In this document: one piece after another, positions 1 to 8,737 of the stretch | Layout of the letters: each line of letters begins with the position of its first letter | Position numbering within the stretch: the stretch's first letter is position 1 | Origin: Sphingobium sp. | GTDB taxonomy: Bacteria; Pseudomonadota; Alphaproteobacteria; Sphingomonadales; Sphingomonadaceae | Direction: 5' to 3' | Assembly (NCBI GenBank): GCA_017744605.1 | Contig: JAGIAZ010000003.1 | Coordinates: 62,001 to 126,000 of the forward strand | Length of the DNA stretch: 64,000 bases | The notes under the pieces: model-generated | Told to the model about the DNA's origin: nothing | The model's input: only the letters and a program-made list of their open reading frames with translations | The model's database searches: none | Position numbers and translations under genes: made by a program

Positions 1-2
1 GC

Positions 3-440
3 CAGTTCCTCCATGAGCAGGGCCGCGAGCCCACGCCCGAGGAAATGGCCGAGCGGCTGTCAATGCCACTTGAGAAGGTTCGCAAGGTGATGAAGATCGC
101 CAAGGAGCCGATCTCCCTCGAAACGCCGATCGGCGACGAGGAAGACAGCCACCTGGGCGATTTCATCGAGGACAAGAACGCGATCATCCCGGTGGATGCG
201 GCCATCCAGGCCAATCTCAAGGAAACGGTCACTCGCGTCCTCGCCAGCCTCACGCCCCGCGAGGAGCGCGTGCTGCGCATGCGCTTCGGCATCGGCATGA
301 ACACCGATCACACGCTCGAGGAAGTCGGCCAGCAATTCTCGGTGACGCGCGAGCGCATCCGTCAGATCGAAGCCAAGGCGCTGCGCAAGCTCAAGCACCC
401 CTCGCGCAGCCGGAAGATGCGCAGCTTCCTGGATCAGTAG
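3..440 (+). CDS. rpoD: RNA polymerase sigma-70 factor RpoD, C-terminal part (5' end outside window)
   Basis: Partial primary sigma factor; only the last 145 residues are in the window and the reading frame is open at the left edge. Visible are the end of region 3 and complete region 4. The block starting [20 protein letters not shown] is typical of primary sigma factors. [16 protein letters not shown] follows, then the region 4.2 helix-turn-helix [20 protein letters not shown], which binds the -35 element. The protein ends in RSFLDQ, a usual RpoD C-terminus. It directs housekeeping transcription. A strong hairpin terminator follows at once, so rpoD is the end of its transcription unit. Confidence 0.97.
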   Translation, partial: QFLHEQGREPTPEEMAERLSMPLEKVRKVMKIAKEPISLETPIGDEEDSHLGDFIEDKNAIIPVDAAIQANLKETVTRVLASLTPREERVLRMRFGIGMNTDHTLEEVGQQFSVTRERIRQIEAKALRKLKHPSRSRKMRSFLDQ

Positions 441-464
441 GCTTCAGGGCGTTTCCGCGAGCTT

Positions 465-497
465 AAAAAGCCGGGAGCCCGCGGCGTCCGGCTTTTT
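465..497 (+). terminator. Bidirectional rho-independent terminator between rpoD and the lipoprotein gene
   Basis: AAAAAGCCGG at 465-474 is exactly complementary to CCGGCTTTTT at 488-497, leaving a 13-base loop. The arms carry an A-run on the left and a T-run on the right, so the same hairpin can terminate rpoD on the plus strand and the convergent lipoprotein gene on the minus strand. Confidence 0.9.
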
Positions 498-501
498 CCG
501 T

Positions 502-1455
502 TCAGTCCCGCTTGCCGACGAGCACGCCGTAGACATGCGCCACGGCGCCGCTTTGCGGATCGATATACGGCGCGTCGAACTTCACCATCAGCTCGTTCGC
601 CGCAGGTCCGGTCAGCAGGGCGGTGAATGTCGCTTCGCCGCTGACACCCGGTACGGTCAGCGTGCCCGAAAATTGCCCGCCGGGCCAACGCGTCCCCTGT
701 CCAAAGGCGAAACGCTGGCTGAGTTGGATACCGGACGGCAGCGTCCCGAAATCACCGCTGACCGCGCCCGTGGCGAAGTCGATGGAGATCGTTCCGCCAA
801 CCGTCAGACCTGAATCCATGGTCCGCACAGCCGGCCGGCTGATGCCAAAACCGAATAGGCTGAAATCGCCTCGACCGCTCGCAGGCAGCGCTGTGGTTGG
901 CGCGGGCGTCCCATATGCTATCACGCCCCAGGGCCCGTCGCTACGCGGTCTCGGGCCCAGGATCGTCCATCCGAAATAGCCGGCGCTGGTCGAGGCAAGC
1001 GCCATGACCATGTTCTGCGGGCCCGGGCGCAACATATAGGCGACGATGTCGGGCGCGCCGACGAGGACACCGCCAAAATTGCCGTCGATCTCGCTGGCCA
1101 GCACGCCATTGAACAGAGCATCGATGCCGGTCTTCGGGATAGCCATCCGATAGCTGTTGTCCGCCATGATCCAGATCGCGATAGGATCGGTTCCGTTGGG
1201 CATCGTCGCCTGCTCATTCGGATAGAACCATGACATGGTCGAAAAGCTTGTGGAGCCGTCAAAGGGTCTCGGCAGCAGCAAATCCTTGACCGCGATCGAC
1301 GCCGGGGCAACTGTCGGCGTCGGCGTCGGCGTCGGCGCGGGGCTCGGGGTGGGGCTCGGCGTGGCGAGCGTGACCGCGGGCGCGCTGCCCGATCCCTCGC
1401 CGCAACCAACCAAAAGGAAGCAAAGACTGGACGCAACCAGAAGAGCCGTTCGCAT
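502..1455 (-). CDS. Putative lipoprotein with Pro/Thr linker, TbpB-like beta-barrel C-terminus
   Basis: Residues 1-18 (MRTALLVASSLCFLLVGC) form a lipoprotein signal with lipobox LVGC. Lipidation is expected at C18, so the protein should be membrane-anchored in the envelope. A low-complexity linker of Pro-Thr/Ser repeats (about residues 28-50) follows, then a Gly-rich beta domain. Phrases such as GGTISIDFATGAVSGDF and a Gly/Phe-rich C-terminus resemble the small barrel of transferrin-binding-protein-like lipoproteins. That family call is inference from pattern, and the ligand is unknown. The frame stays open upstream to a TTG at 1500, but the lipoprotein signal decides the ATG at 1455. The gene lies 86 bp downstream of the AraC-type regulator on the same strand. 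Confidence 0.7.
   Translation of the reverse strand: MRTALLVASSLCFLLVGCGEGSGSAPAVTLATPSPTPSPAPTPTPTPTVAPASIAVKDLLLPRPFDGSTSFSTMSWFYPNEQATMPNGTDPIAIWIMADNSYRMAIPKTGIDALFNGVLASEIDGNFGGVLVGAPDIVAYMLRPGPQNMVMALASTSAGYFGWTILGPRPRSDGPWGVIAYGTPAPTTALPASGRGDFSLFGFGISRPAVRTMDSGLTVGGTISIDFATGAVSGDFGTLPSGIQLSQRFAFGQGTRWPGGQFSGTLTVPGVSGEATFTALLTGPAANELMVKFDAPYIDPQSGAVAHVYGVLVGKRD
1313..1336 (+). repeat. Hexamer tandem repeat (GTCGGC x4) encoding the Pro/Thr linker
   Basis: Four perfect GTCGGC units, followed by degenerate GGGGCTCGGGGT-type units, encode the TPTP linker of the lipoprotein on the opposite strand. The unit is a multiple of three, so slippage would change linker length without breaking the frame. 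Confidence 0.7.
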
Positions 1456-1541
1456 GATCGGAATTCCCCACGCTTCAAAGCCAAAGCCGTGTGGGGCCAA
1501 TCACGCCGGAAGTCTTGGACGGAGCCGAAGTCCGGGCTGCT

Positions 1542-2528
1542 TCAACTGAACTGGGATGATATCTGCCGGCCGATGGTCGCACGATTGCGGACGTCGGACG
1601 GCGTTTCGCCATAGGTTTTGCGGAAGGCTCGATTGAAATAGGACAGGTCGCCGAATCCGCAAGCAAAGGCAAGATCGGCAATCGACGATTGCAGCGCGGG
1701 CGAGGTCGACAGCCGGTATTGCGCCAGGCTCAGGCGCTCCGCCAGCAGGTATCGCGAGAAGGTCGTCCCGCGCTCCGCGAAGAGCAATTGAGCATAACGC
1801 TCACTGATCTTGTGGGTCGCCGCCACATCGCTGATCGATAGCCCTGGATCGGTCATATGCTTGGCAATCCAACGTGCAATCGTCGCAAAACGTGCTGCCC
1901 GAACGGATTCGCCATCGACCGACCCGATCTTGCCCCTGCTGGAGGCAAGCGTCAGAGCGACGAGATGACAGAGATGGTCCGCCACCACCTGCTCGAGCGC
2001 CGGATCGAGCGGGCGCGATTGATCGCGCAGGAACTCCATATAGCTGTCCAGCATTTGCATCGCCGGAAGGTCAGGCGAAATCGGCCGCATCAACGCTTCC
2101 TCGGCATCCGGGGCCTTGGCCAGCAGCGTGGCGCGCGAAATGCGCAGGACGACAGGCTTCGAGGCGCTCAGCACCTCACTTTGAAAGCTGTCGCTCATGC
2201 TGGTCAGGAGAGCGGTCCCATTTGCCGTCTCGATCTCACGGCCAAGATGAGCCACACGCATGCGGCTCGGCGCCTTGTCCCATACGAGCTCGAAATGGTC
2301 GGTCTCCGCCTCCGAAACGACCCGATCCACCTTGGTCGGCGAAGTCCGGGTGTACATCATCCACATATGGGGAAGCATGTAGACATCGGCGGCGATATCC
2401 ACGTCGTCCGCCGTCGGCGAAAAGCTCATGTTGAGTGCCGGCCCGAGAATATCGTGCAATGCCGCCCGCCTGTTCTCGACCGGCAGGTCGGTGAGTTGGA
2501 ACCGCAAGTGTTTCGGAAGGTCTGCCAT
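1542..2528 (-). CDS. AraC family transcriptional regulator
   Basis: A 328-residue protein with an N-terminal ligand/oligomerisation domain (about 1-200) and a C-terminal double helix-turn-helix (about 225-320). The second helix-turn-helix carries the family signature SSIADLAFACGFGDLSYFNRAFRKTYGETPSDVR, seen as IADLAFACGFGDLSYFNRAF and what follows. The N-terminal part resembles the AraC-binding-like domain found in regulators of catabolic genes. The downstream lipoprotein gene is the nearest possible target on this strand, but no operator was recognised. The divergent neighbour is a DedA gene. Confidence 0.9.
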   Translation of the reverse strand: MADLPKHLRFQLTDLPVENRRAALHDILGPALNMSFSPTADDVDIAADVYMLPHMWMMYTRTSPTKVDRVVSEAETDHFELVWDKAPSRMRVAHLGREIETANGTALLTSMSDSFQSEVLSASKPVVLRISRATLLAKAPDAEEALMRPISPDLPAMQMLDSYMEFLRDQSRPLDPALEQVVADHLCHLVALTLASSRGKIGSVDGESVRAARFATIARWIAKHMTDPGLSISDVAATHKISERYAQLLFAERGTTFSRYLLAERLSLAQYRLSTSPALQSSIADLAFACGFGDLSYFNRAFRKTYGETPSDVRNRATIGRQISSQFS

Positions 2529-2675
2529 ACAGCCCTTTCACGTCTGGCGATGAACCCTGCGCCCTTGTCGAAGTCCTTTGACGGTGCCTGTTTCGGCAGC
2601 GGATAACATGAAGCCGGATGTCTGGCCAGAATGCCGCGCGCTTTACAAGGGCATCGCCGACGTTAGGGTTCGGGC

Positions 2676-3287
2676 ATGACCCATGCCATCAGCGGCATCG
2701 TCCCGATCGCGCATCTCGCTTCCTATGGCCTCATGGGCGCGTTCGTCCTCGCCCTGCTTGAGCGGCTGATCCCCGTCGTGCCGTCCTATGGCCTGTTCAT
2801 CTTCCTCGGCAGCGTGCTCGTGGGCCAGCCGTTGGATCTCGTGCCGCTGATCCTGGTGACGACCGCAGCATCGACGCTGAGCGCCGTCTGCTGGTACGGC
2901 ATCGGCCATGCGCTCGGCGAAGCGCGGACGCACGCGCTGGTGAAGCGCTACGGCCGTTATGTCGGCCTCAGGGAATCGGTCTATCTCTCGCTCGCCAGGC
3001 GCTACACCCGCAACGCCTTCATCGCGACCCTCATGGGCCAGACGATCCCGGTTGTGCGCTGCTACCTCTCCCTGCCCGCAGGCATCCTCGCCTTGCCGCT
3101 CGCCACCTTCGCGCTGGCCGTCCTCATCGGCAGTTCGCTCTGGGTCGGCCTCTTCACCGCCTTGGGCTATGGCCTTCATGTGCTGGGCTGGGATCCGCTT
3201 CTCGCGACATTGATCGCGGTGGTCGCGCTCATCACGATCGAAGGCGGGCTGGCCTGGTTCCTGTCCAGACGTAACCGTACCGCCTGA
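2676..3287 (+). CDS. DedA family membrane protein (SNARE-associated/VTT domain)
   Basis: Integral inner-membrane protein of 203 residues. A hydrophobic N-terminus is followed by ERLIPVVPSYGLFIFLGSVL, the DedA pattern with acidic and Pro-Gly residues, then ARRYTRNAFIATLMGQTIPVVRCYLSLPAG, which matches the conserved R-x-PxxR-x2-xxxAG block of the family in slightly altered form. DedA proteins are implicated in lipid-carrier flipping and membrane homeostasis; the substrate here cannot be deduced. It is a single gene, divergent from the AraC regulator. Confidence 0.88.
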   Translation: MTHAISGIVPIAHLASYGLMGAFVLALLERLIPVVPSYGLFIFLGSVLVGQPLDLVPLILVTTAASTLSAVCWYGIGHALGEARTHALVKRYGRYVGLRESVYLSLARRYTRNAFIATLMGQTIPVVRCYLSLPAGILALPLATFALAVLIGSSLWVGLFTALGYGLHVLGWDPLLATLIAVVALITIEGGLAWFLSRRNRTA

Positions 3288-3402
3288 ACCGAAACACCCG
3301 ATCGATCCGGCGCACGCCAGAAACGCTTCGTCCCGATGTCCCAAAATCAGTCGGGTTTTCGCGGAAATCCGGGCCTCCACTCGCAATTGCATCAATGCCT
3401 TC

Positions 3403-3408
3403 TTAACC
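3403..3408 (+). promoter_or_regulatory. TTAACC element, possible CtrA half-site
   Basis: TTAACC lies 70-75 bp upstream of the ATG at 3478. It matches the alphaproteobacterial CtrA half-site, but without a second half at the usual 7-base spacing. Similar elements occur upstream of the genes starting at 8358 and 24311. Chance occurrence is quite possible. Confidence 0.25.
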
Positions 3409-3477
3409 GCCTGCGCGATATCCGAACGGCGGGGACGACCTCGCTCGGCAACGGGCGGGGAAGTTAAAAGGTTCGCA

Positions 3478-4155
3478 ATGGACAGATTGTGCCGCTCGTC
3501 TGCGTCGTCGGACGTCGCTAACCTCTTTGTCGAGCTGCTCGGCAACGAAGGTACCGCCGTACATGCCTATTGCGCACCGGCCGTCCACGGCGACCGCCAA
3601 TCCTTCGTGCGCGACCTCGTCGACTTTGCCGACTTCGTCCATCTCGTGACCCTGCTGCACGGTCAGATTCCGGGCCTCATCGATCACGCCGCCTCACGCA
3701 CGGTCGAGGTCTCGGCGCGTGCCTGGCTGCTCCAGTCGCTCGAGGCCTTTGCGATCGAGCGCGAATATCTCGGCAAGCTCTGTGTCGCCGTCGGGCCGCT
3801 GCCCAGCACCAGCGGCCATCACGAGACCAGCACGATCATCGCCCAGCAGCGTCACGCGGTCGAGATGCTCGCTTTGTCCGACCGCCGCGGCTGTGCGCTC
3901 GGCACCGCCGTCGCGATGGTCCTCGAGTGGAATGCGATTCGGTCGGTCCTGGATGCCGGCGCGCTGCGTCTCGGCATCGAACCGCCGGTCTGCCGCCTGC
4001 CGACCAAAACCGACACGCTCAAATTGCTCGACTCGCTGCCCGAGCAGGAGCGCATCGCGCGCGCCATGAGCTTCGGCGCAAGCCAGTTGCTCGGCCAGCA
4101 CAACGGCATGTGGGACTTGCTCGAAGCGCGCGCCGATATTCGCCGCAGCCATTGA
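3478..4155 (+). CDS. Conserved hypothetical protein, 225 aa
   Basis: I do not recognise a characterised family with confidence; it resembles sphingomonad-restricted DUF proteins. It is predicted soluble and mainly helical, with no signal peptide or membrane segment. Notable stretches are DLVDFADFVHLVTLLHGQIP near residue 45 and the C-terminal ARAMSFGASQLLGQHNGMWD. A TTAACC element lies about 70 bp upstream of the start, which may link it to cell-cycle or motility control. It stands alone between dedA and the DUF817 gene. Confidence 0.7.
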   Translation: MDRLCRSSASSDVANLFVELLGNEGTAVHAYCAPAVHGDRQSFVRDLVDFADFVHLVTLLHGQIPGLIDHAASRTVEVSARAWLLQSLEAFAIEREYLGKLCVAVGPLPSTSGHHETSTIIAQQRHAVEMLALSDRRGCALGTAVAMVLEWNAIRSVLDAGALRLGIEPPVCRLPTKTDTLKLLDSLPEQERIARAMSFGASQLLGQHNGMWDLLEARADIRRSH

Positions 4156-4285
4156 GCCATGCCGTCCCCGCCGCGGGACGCGCCCAGATCGTTGATTGAT
4201 CGCATTTTCCGAGTCGTCCGGTGATTCCACCTGACTTGAAAATGCTCTAGCCTCTTCGTGACCGCACAGGAGAGCGCCGCACCTC

Positions 4286-5188
4286 ATGTCTCAACCGGAC
4301 TCCGGCGCGCCCGATCCGCAAGACCCGGCGACGACGGGCGCGACGCGTTTCGCGCGTATCCGTGCGCGGCTCGAAGCCTTCGAGCCCCGGCCGGGGCCGC
4401 AAAGCTGGCTCTACGAATTTCTGCTGTTCGGCTTCAAGCAGGGCTGGGCCTGTCTGTTCGGCGCGCTCATGCTCACGCTGCTGCTCGGCACGCATTTCCT
4501 CTACCCGAAGGACGCGCCGCTTGCCCGGTACGACTTCCTGACTTTCGCGGCGATCACCATCCAGGCCGGCATGCTGATCTTCCGGCTGGAGAGTTGGCGT
4601 GAAGCCGGCGTCATTGCGATCTTCCACCTCGTCGGCACGGTCATGGAACTGTTCAAGACCAGCGCCGGTTCATGGGACTATCCCGAAGGTGGCGTGTTGC
4701 GCATCGGCGCTGTCCCGCTCTTCTCCGGCTTCATGTATGCCGCGGTCGGCAGCTACATCGCCCGCATCTGGCGCATCTTCCGCATCCGGCTCGATCCCTA
4801 TCCGCCGCTCTGGAGCACGGCGATTCTCGCCGCCGCCATCTATGTGAACTTCTTCGCGCATCACTGGCTGCCCGACATGCGGATCGGACTTTTCGTGGCG
4901 ACCGCCCTGCTATTCCGGCGCGCGCGCTTCCACTTCACGCCGTTTCGCCAGGAGCGCCAGATGCCGGTACTGCTCGGCTTCTTCCTCGTCGCGCTGTTCA
5001 TCTGGCTCGCGGAGAATATCGGCACCTTCGCCCATGCCTGGAACTATCCGAGCCAACGCGACGGCTGGCACATTGTCTCCATCGCCAAGCTCGGCGCCTG
5101 GTATCTGCTGATGATCATCAGTGTCGTACTTGTGTCGCTGCTGCATGGAGGGGACGGAACCGAGCGCAGCGATTCCTTCGCTCAATAG
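4286..5188 (+). CDS. DUF817 family integral membrane protein
   Basis: A 300-residue protein with about eight hydrophobic segments after a polar N-terminus of about 45 residues. Family-type motifs include FGFKQGWACLFG, GTVMELFKTSAGSWDYPE, PLFSGFMYAAVGSYIAR, and near the C-terminus AENIGTFAHAWNYPSQRDGW. These polar/aromatic motifs inside a membrane core recall a transferase or hydratase-like active site, but the DUF817 function is unknown to me. The last 7 bp overlap the 3' end of the convergent DUF1343 gene. Confidence 0.85.
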   Translation: MSQPDSGAPDPQDPATTGATRFARIRARLEAFEPRPGPQSWLYEFLLFGFKQGWACLFGALMLTLLLGTHFLYPKDAPLARYDFLTFAAITIQAGMLIFRLESWREAGVIAIFHLVGTVMELFKTSAGSWDYPEGGVLRIGAVPLFSGFMYAAVGSYIARIWRIFRIRLDPYPPLWSTAILAAAIYVNFFAHHWLPDMRIGLFVATALLFRRARFHFTPFRQERQMPVLLGFFLVALFIWLAENIGTFAHAWNYPSQRDGWHIVSIAKLGAWYLLMIISVVLVSLLHGGDGTERSDSFAQ

Positions 5189-6393
5189 AGCAGGTAGGGC
5201 GCTCGCTCCTCAGCCCAGCTTGCTTCGTCCGGCACGGTCAGCGCATCGAGATCGTCGGGCGTCGCACCGGCATCGTCCACCCATTCGCGCAGCAGCGGCG
5301 AGCCGTTGATAACGTCGATGGCGAGGACATCGTCGGTATATTCATATTTGAAGTCCTTGCCGCGCCAGAGCGGATAATCCGGCCACAATCGCCGGATCGC
5401 CTTGAACGCGAGCGCCTGCAGCCGCCAGGGCCTGAAAGCCTCATGGTCGTAATTCGGACCGTCGGCGTGGATATGCACGCCAGCGCATAATGTCTTCTGG
5501 TGCTTGTGGAAGGTCGGCTCGAACCAGCAATCGCGCAGCGTGCAGCCCCGGAGCCAGTGCGGCGCGAGCGCCTTCATCTCGGCAATGATCGCCCGCGCGT
5601 CGATGTCGGGCGCGCCGAACAGTTCCAGCGGCCGCGTCGTGCCGCGCGCTTCGGAAAGCGTGGCGCCTTCCAGCATCACCGTCCCGGCATAGCAGCGCGC
5701 CATGTTGAGGTTCGGAGCGTTGGGGCTGGGATTGACCCAGACGCGCCGCTCGGGCCAGCCGAAGCCGGGGCCCATTGCCGGATCGTAGCCCTCCATCGCG
5801 ATCACGCGACAATCGACGTCCAACCTGAAATGGTCGATGAACCAGTGGCCGAGTTCGCCGAGCGTCAGCCCGTGGCGCATCGGGATCGGTCCCGCGCCGA
5901 CGAAGCTTTCCCATCCCGTGCGCAGCGCCAGGCCTTCGATCGGCCGCCCTGCGGGATTGGGCCGGTCCAGCACCCAGACCGTCTTGCCAGTGCCCGAAGC
6001 CGCTTCAAGCAGATAGAGCAAGCTTGTCACAAAGGTGTAGATTCGACAGCCAAGATCCTGAAGATCGACGAGAAAGCTATCGGCAGCGTCCATCATCCGG
6101 TCGGTCGGTCGGCGTACGTCGCCATACAGGCTGAACACCGGAACGCCATGGACCGGATCGGTGAAATCCGGCGATTCCATCATATTGTCCTGCTTGTCGC
6201 CGCGCAGGCCATGCTGCGGCCCCATCGCCGCGCTCAGGCGTATCCCGTCGAGATCGGCGAGCGCATCGAGGGCATGCGTTAGGTCCGCCGTGACCGAAGC
6301 CGGATGCGCCAGCAGGCAGACGCGCTTGCCGGCAAGAGGCCTGCGCAACTCGGCATCGGCAATGAGGCGGTCCAGCCCCGTCCGGAAACTCAT
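5182..6393 (-). CDS. DUF1343 / NamZ-type exo-beta-N-acetylmuramidase-like protein, no signal peptide
   Basis: Full-length DUF1343 protein (403 aa). The N-terminal Rossmann-like domain has LLAHPASVTADLTHALDAL, GPQHGLRGDKQDNM and VPVFSLYGDVRRPTDRM. VDLQDLGCRIYTFVTSL and DRPNPAGRPIEG follow, then the C-terminal accessory domain. Characterised members (NamZ) release MurNAc from the non-reducing end of peptidoglycan fragments. Many relatives are exported, but here the N-terminus (MSFRTGLDRLIADAELRR) has no signal sequence, which suggests a cytosolic role. It lies 10 bp after the DOMON-like gene on the same strand, so the two are probably co-transcribed. Confidence 0.88.
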   Translation of the reverse strand: MSFRTGLDRLIADAELRRPLAGKRVCLLAHPASVTADLTHALDALADLDGIRLSAAMGPQHGLRGDKQDNMMESPDFTDPVHGVPVFSLYGDVRRPTDRMMDAADSFLVDLQDLGCRIYTFVTSLLYLLEAASGTGKTVWVLDRPNPAGRPIEGLALRTGWESFVGAGPIPMRHGLTLGELGHWFIDHFRLDVDCRVIAMEGYDPAMGPGFGWPERRVWVNPSPNAPNLNMARCYAGTVMLEGATLSEARGTTRPLELFGAPDIDARAIIAEMKALAPHWLRGCTLRDCWFEPTFHKHQKTLCAGVHIHADGPNYDHEAFRPWRLQALAFKAIRRLWPDYPLWRGKDFKYEYTDDVLAIDVINGSPLLREWVDDAGATPDDLDALTVPDEASWAEERAPYLLY

Positions 6394-6403
6394 GTCCTGA
6401 AAC

Positions 6404-6958
6404 TCATGCCCTGCTCAGTGGCGGAAGCTTGAGCGCGAAGCAATCGCGATGATGGAAATCGGGCCGGCCGGGCGGATGGGCGAGCGCCCAGTAGCTCACG
6501 GCGCCCGCCTTGTCCGCGATGACAGCGCTGATGCCGATCCGCCCGGTGCGGTCCCAGGGCAGGTCGTCCTCGTCGAGGCGCGCTCTCATGGTCAGCCGCT
6601 CATGTCCCTCGTCCAGGGTGATCTCGGGCCGAGGCATGTCGATGGCGCGCATGCCGGTGCGGTAATGGTCGAAATGATAGGCGGCAAAGGCGCCGGACGG
6701 TGACAGGTTGAGCTCGACATAGGCGTCGCCCGGCTGCGCGAAGAACAGCTCGAAACAGGTGGTCTGCCAGAGGCCATCGATATGGACGGTCGGCGCCGGC
6801 GCCGGCAGGCTGAGTTCGGTGGGCCGGCCGACCGCGACGAACTCGACGATCCACCCGCCGTCCTTCGCCGTCTCGATCTGCGCGCCCACGGCTGCAATCG
6901 GTGCGCATGGCGTCTTGCGGTGACAGACGAGCGGGCTGCGGGCCAAAATACTACTCAT
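6404..6958 (-). CDS. DOMON-like domain protein
   Basis: A 184-residue beta-rich protein with the signature of soluble DOMON-like/carbohydrate-binding-type domains: [27 protein letters not shown], seen as [11 protein letters not shown] and [37 protein letters not shown] lies at the end. No signal peptide is visible. It is the first gene of a two-gene unit with the NamZ-type protein, which suggests that it binds the same sugar-containing ligand; this is inference from context. The gene is divergent from tyrS, 51 bp apart. Confidence 0.75.
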   Translation of the reverse strand: MSSILARSPLVCHRKTPCAPIAAVGAQIETAKDGGWIVEFVAVGRPTELSLPAPAPTVHIDGLWQTTCFELFFAQPGDAYVELNLSPSGAFAAYHFDHYRTGMRAIDMPRPEITLDEGHERLTMRARLDEDDLPWDRTGRIGISAVIADKAGAVSYWALAHPPGRPDFHHRDCFALKLPPLSRA

Positions 6959-7009
6959 GGCTGGATTCCCATGCTAAGCGCGCGCCACTTTTCCCAGATG
7001 TGTAGTGCC

Positions 7010-8239
7010 ATGAGCCAGTACAAGTCAGACCTGCTGAACCTGCTCGACGAGCGGGGCTATATCCACCAGATCACCGACGCAAGCAGCCTCGACGCGCTTG
7101 CTGCACGGCAGGTCGTGCCCGGCTATATCGGCTTCGATCCGACCGCGCCGTCCCTCCACGTCGGCTCGATGGTGCAGATCATGCTACTCCGTCGCCTCCA
7201 GCAAGCCGGGCACAAGCCCATCGTCCTGATGGGTGGCGGCACTGGCAAGGTTGGCGATCCCAGTTTCAAGGACGAAGCGCGCAAGCTGATGACCGTCGAG
7301 ACGATCAACAGCAACATCGCCTCGATCAAGACGGTGTTCGAACGCTTTCTGACCTTTGGCGACGGGCCAAGCGACGCGATCATGCTCGACAATGCCGAGT
7401 GGCTGGACGCGCTCGAATATCTGCCGTTCCTACGGGATTATGGCCAGCATTTCTCGGTCAACCGGATGCTGAGCTTCGATTCTGTCAAACTTCGCCTCGA
7501 TCGCGAACAGTCGCTGAGCTTCCTCGAGTTCAACTACATGATCCTCCAGGCTTATGACTTCCTGGAGCTATCGCGCCGCGAGGCATGCCGTCTGCAGATG
7601 GGCGGATCGGACCAGTGGGGCAATATCGTCAATGGCATCGAGCTCTCGCGCCGCGTTGATGGCACGGAAGTCTTTGGCGTAACCACGCCGCTCATCACCA
7701 CCGCGGACGGCGGCAAGATGGGGAAGACGGCCGCCGGCGCTGTCTGGCTCAACGAAGCGCAACTGTCGCATTTCGACTACTGGCAGTTCTGGCGAAACAC
7801 GCACGACGCTGACGTCGGCAAGTTCCTGCGCCTGTTCACCGACCTGCCGCTCGACGAGATCGCACGGCTGGAAAAGCTTCAAGGCTCCGAGATCAACGAA
7901 GCCAAGAAGATCCTCGCCAACGAAGCGACAGCGCTCTGCCGCGGGCGCGAGGCGGCCGAAGCGGCGGCCGAGACCGCGCGCCTCACCTTCGAGGAAGGCG
8001 CGGCCGCCGCCGCCGACCTGCCGACCATCACCGTCACCGGCGGCGAGATCGGCCTGGTCGCCGCGCTGACCCAGTCGGGCCTGGCGGCTTCGGGCGGCGA
8101 AGCCAAGCGCAAGATCGCCGAAGGAGCGGTTCGAATCGACGATGAGCCGATCAAGGATGCGACCTATATGGTCGCAGTTGGCGACGCGCCGGTAAAACTG
8201 AGCCTGGGCAAGAAAAGGCATGCGCTTCTCGTAGCTTAG
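7010..8239 (+). CDS. tyrS: Tyrosyl-tRNA synthetase
   Basis: Class I aminoacyl-tRNA synthetase of 409 residues, the usual length for the bacterial enzyme. The HIGH-type motif is HVGS at residues 50-53, in [13 protein letters not shown]. The tyrosine pocket block [10 protein letters not shown] and [10 protein letters not shown] follow. The KMSKS-type loop is KMGKT, a normal variant. A C-terminal S4 RNA-binding domain begins around residue 345 ([20 protein letters not shown]). An earlier in-frame ATG at 6971 is possible, but [17 protein letters not shown] at 7010 matches family starts. Confidence 0.97.
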   Translation: MSQYKSDLLNLLDERGYIHQITDASSLDALAARQVVPGYIGFDPTAPSLHVGSMVQIMLLRRLQQAGHKPIVLMGGGTGKVGDPSFKDEARKLMTVETINSNIASIKTVFERFLTFGDGPSDAIMLDNAEWLDALEYLPFLRDYGQHFSVNRMLSFDSVKLRLDREQSLSFLEFNYMILQAYDFLELSRREACRLQMGGSDQWGNIVNGIELSRRVDGTEVFGVTTPLITTADGGKMGKTAAGAVWLNEAQLSHFDYWQFWRNTHDADVGKFLRLFTDLPLDEIARLEKLQGSEINEAKKILANEATALCRGREAAEAAAETARLTFEEGAAAAADLPTITVTGGEIGLVAALTQSGLAASGGEAKRKIAEGAVRIDDEPIKDATYMVAVGDAPVKLSLGKKRHALLVA

Positions 8240-8250
8240 GGGAAATTTCT

Positions 8251-8266
8251 TCATCCTTTTGGATGA
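8251..8266 (+). other. Small hairpin after tyrS
   Basis: TCATCC, TTTT loop, GGATGA starts 12 bp after the tyrS stop. It has no T-run after the stem, so termination is only a possibility. Confidence 0.3.
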
Positions 8267-8282
8267 TGTGGTTCCGCCCGCG

Positions 8283-8288
8283 TTAACC
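8283..8288 (+). promoter_or_regulatory. TTAACC element upstream of the PilZ gene
   Basis: TTAACC lies 70-75 bp before the ATG at 8358 and resembles a CtrA half-site. No paired half-site is visible at 7 bp. Confidence 0.25.
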
Positions 8289-8357
8289 ACGAGGCTTGAC
8301 CCTGAATTCATTCGAAACCGGCATCTTCCCCAAAAAGATAGTCGGAGTTCGCTCATC

Positions 8358-8690
8358 ATGTCAGTTGCTCCTAAGCCGAAGGACATGCGCCGCTTCCAAC
8401 GCGAAGAGGTCTGTTGCCGTATCGAGATCGCAGGCCCGGGCCTGGAGCCGGTGAGCGCGCTGATGGTCAATGTCTCGCCACTCGGCTGCCTGCTGCGCTG
8501 CTCGCAACCGCTGCAGCGAGGCGCAGCGCTGCACCTCGACCTGCCATTTGCCGGCCGTATCGACGCGCAGGTCGTCTGGGTGATGGGTGCCCGGATCGGT
8601 CTCGAATTCCATGAGGAGATCGATGCCGCGCCTTATCTGGCCATGCTGCCGACGCTGCATCGGCCGGGCGACGAAATGGGCACCTACTGA
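8358..8690 (+). CDS. PilZ domain protein, 110 aa
   Basis: Single PilZ domain. RRFQREEV near residues 11-18 supplies the arginines of the RxxxR c-di-GMP motif. VNVSPLGCLLRC matches the second motif (D/N-x-S-x-x-G), with Asn in place of the usual Asp. IDAQVVWVMGARIGLEF is the terminal strand pair. Start chosen at MSVAPKPKDMRRF; the open frame upstream lacks similarity. It is followed by a second PilZ gene 47 bp downstream. Probably a cytosolic c-di-GMP effector with an unknown partner. Confidence 0.82.
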   Translation: MSVAPKPKDMRRFQREEVCCRIEIAGPGLEPVSALMVNVSPLGCLLRCSQPLQRGAALHLDLPFAGRIDAQVVWVMGARIGLEFHEEIDAAPYLAMLPTLHRPGDEMGTY

Positions 8691-8737
8691 CCGACCGAAC
8701 GACGACAAACCAATAATAAGAACGGTCTCTTTCACCC

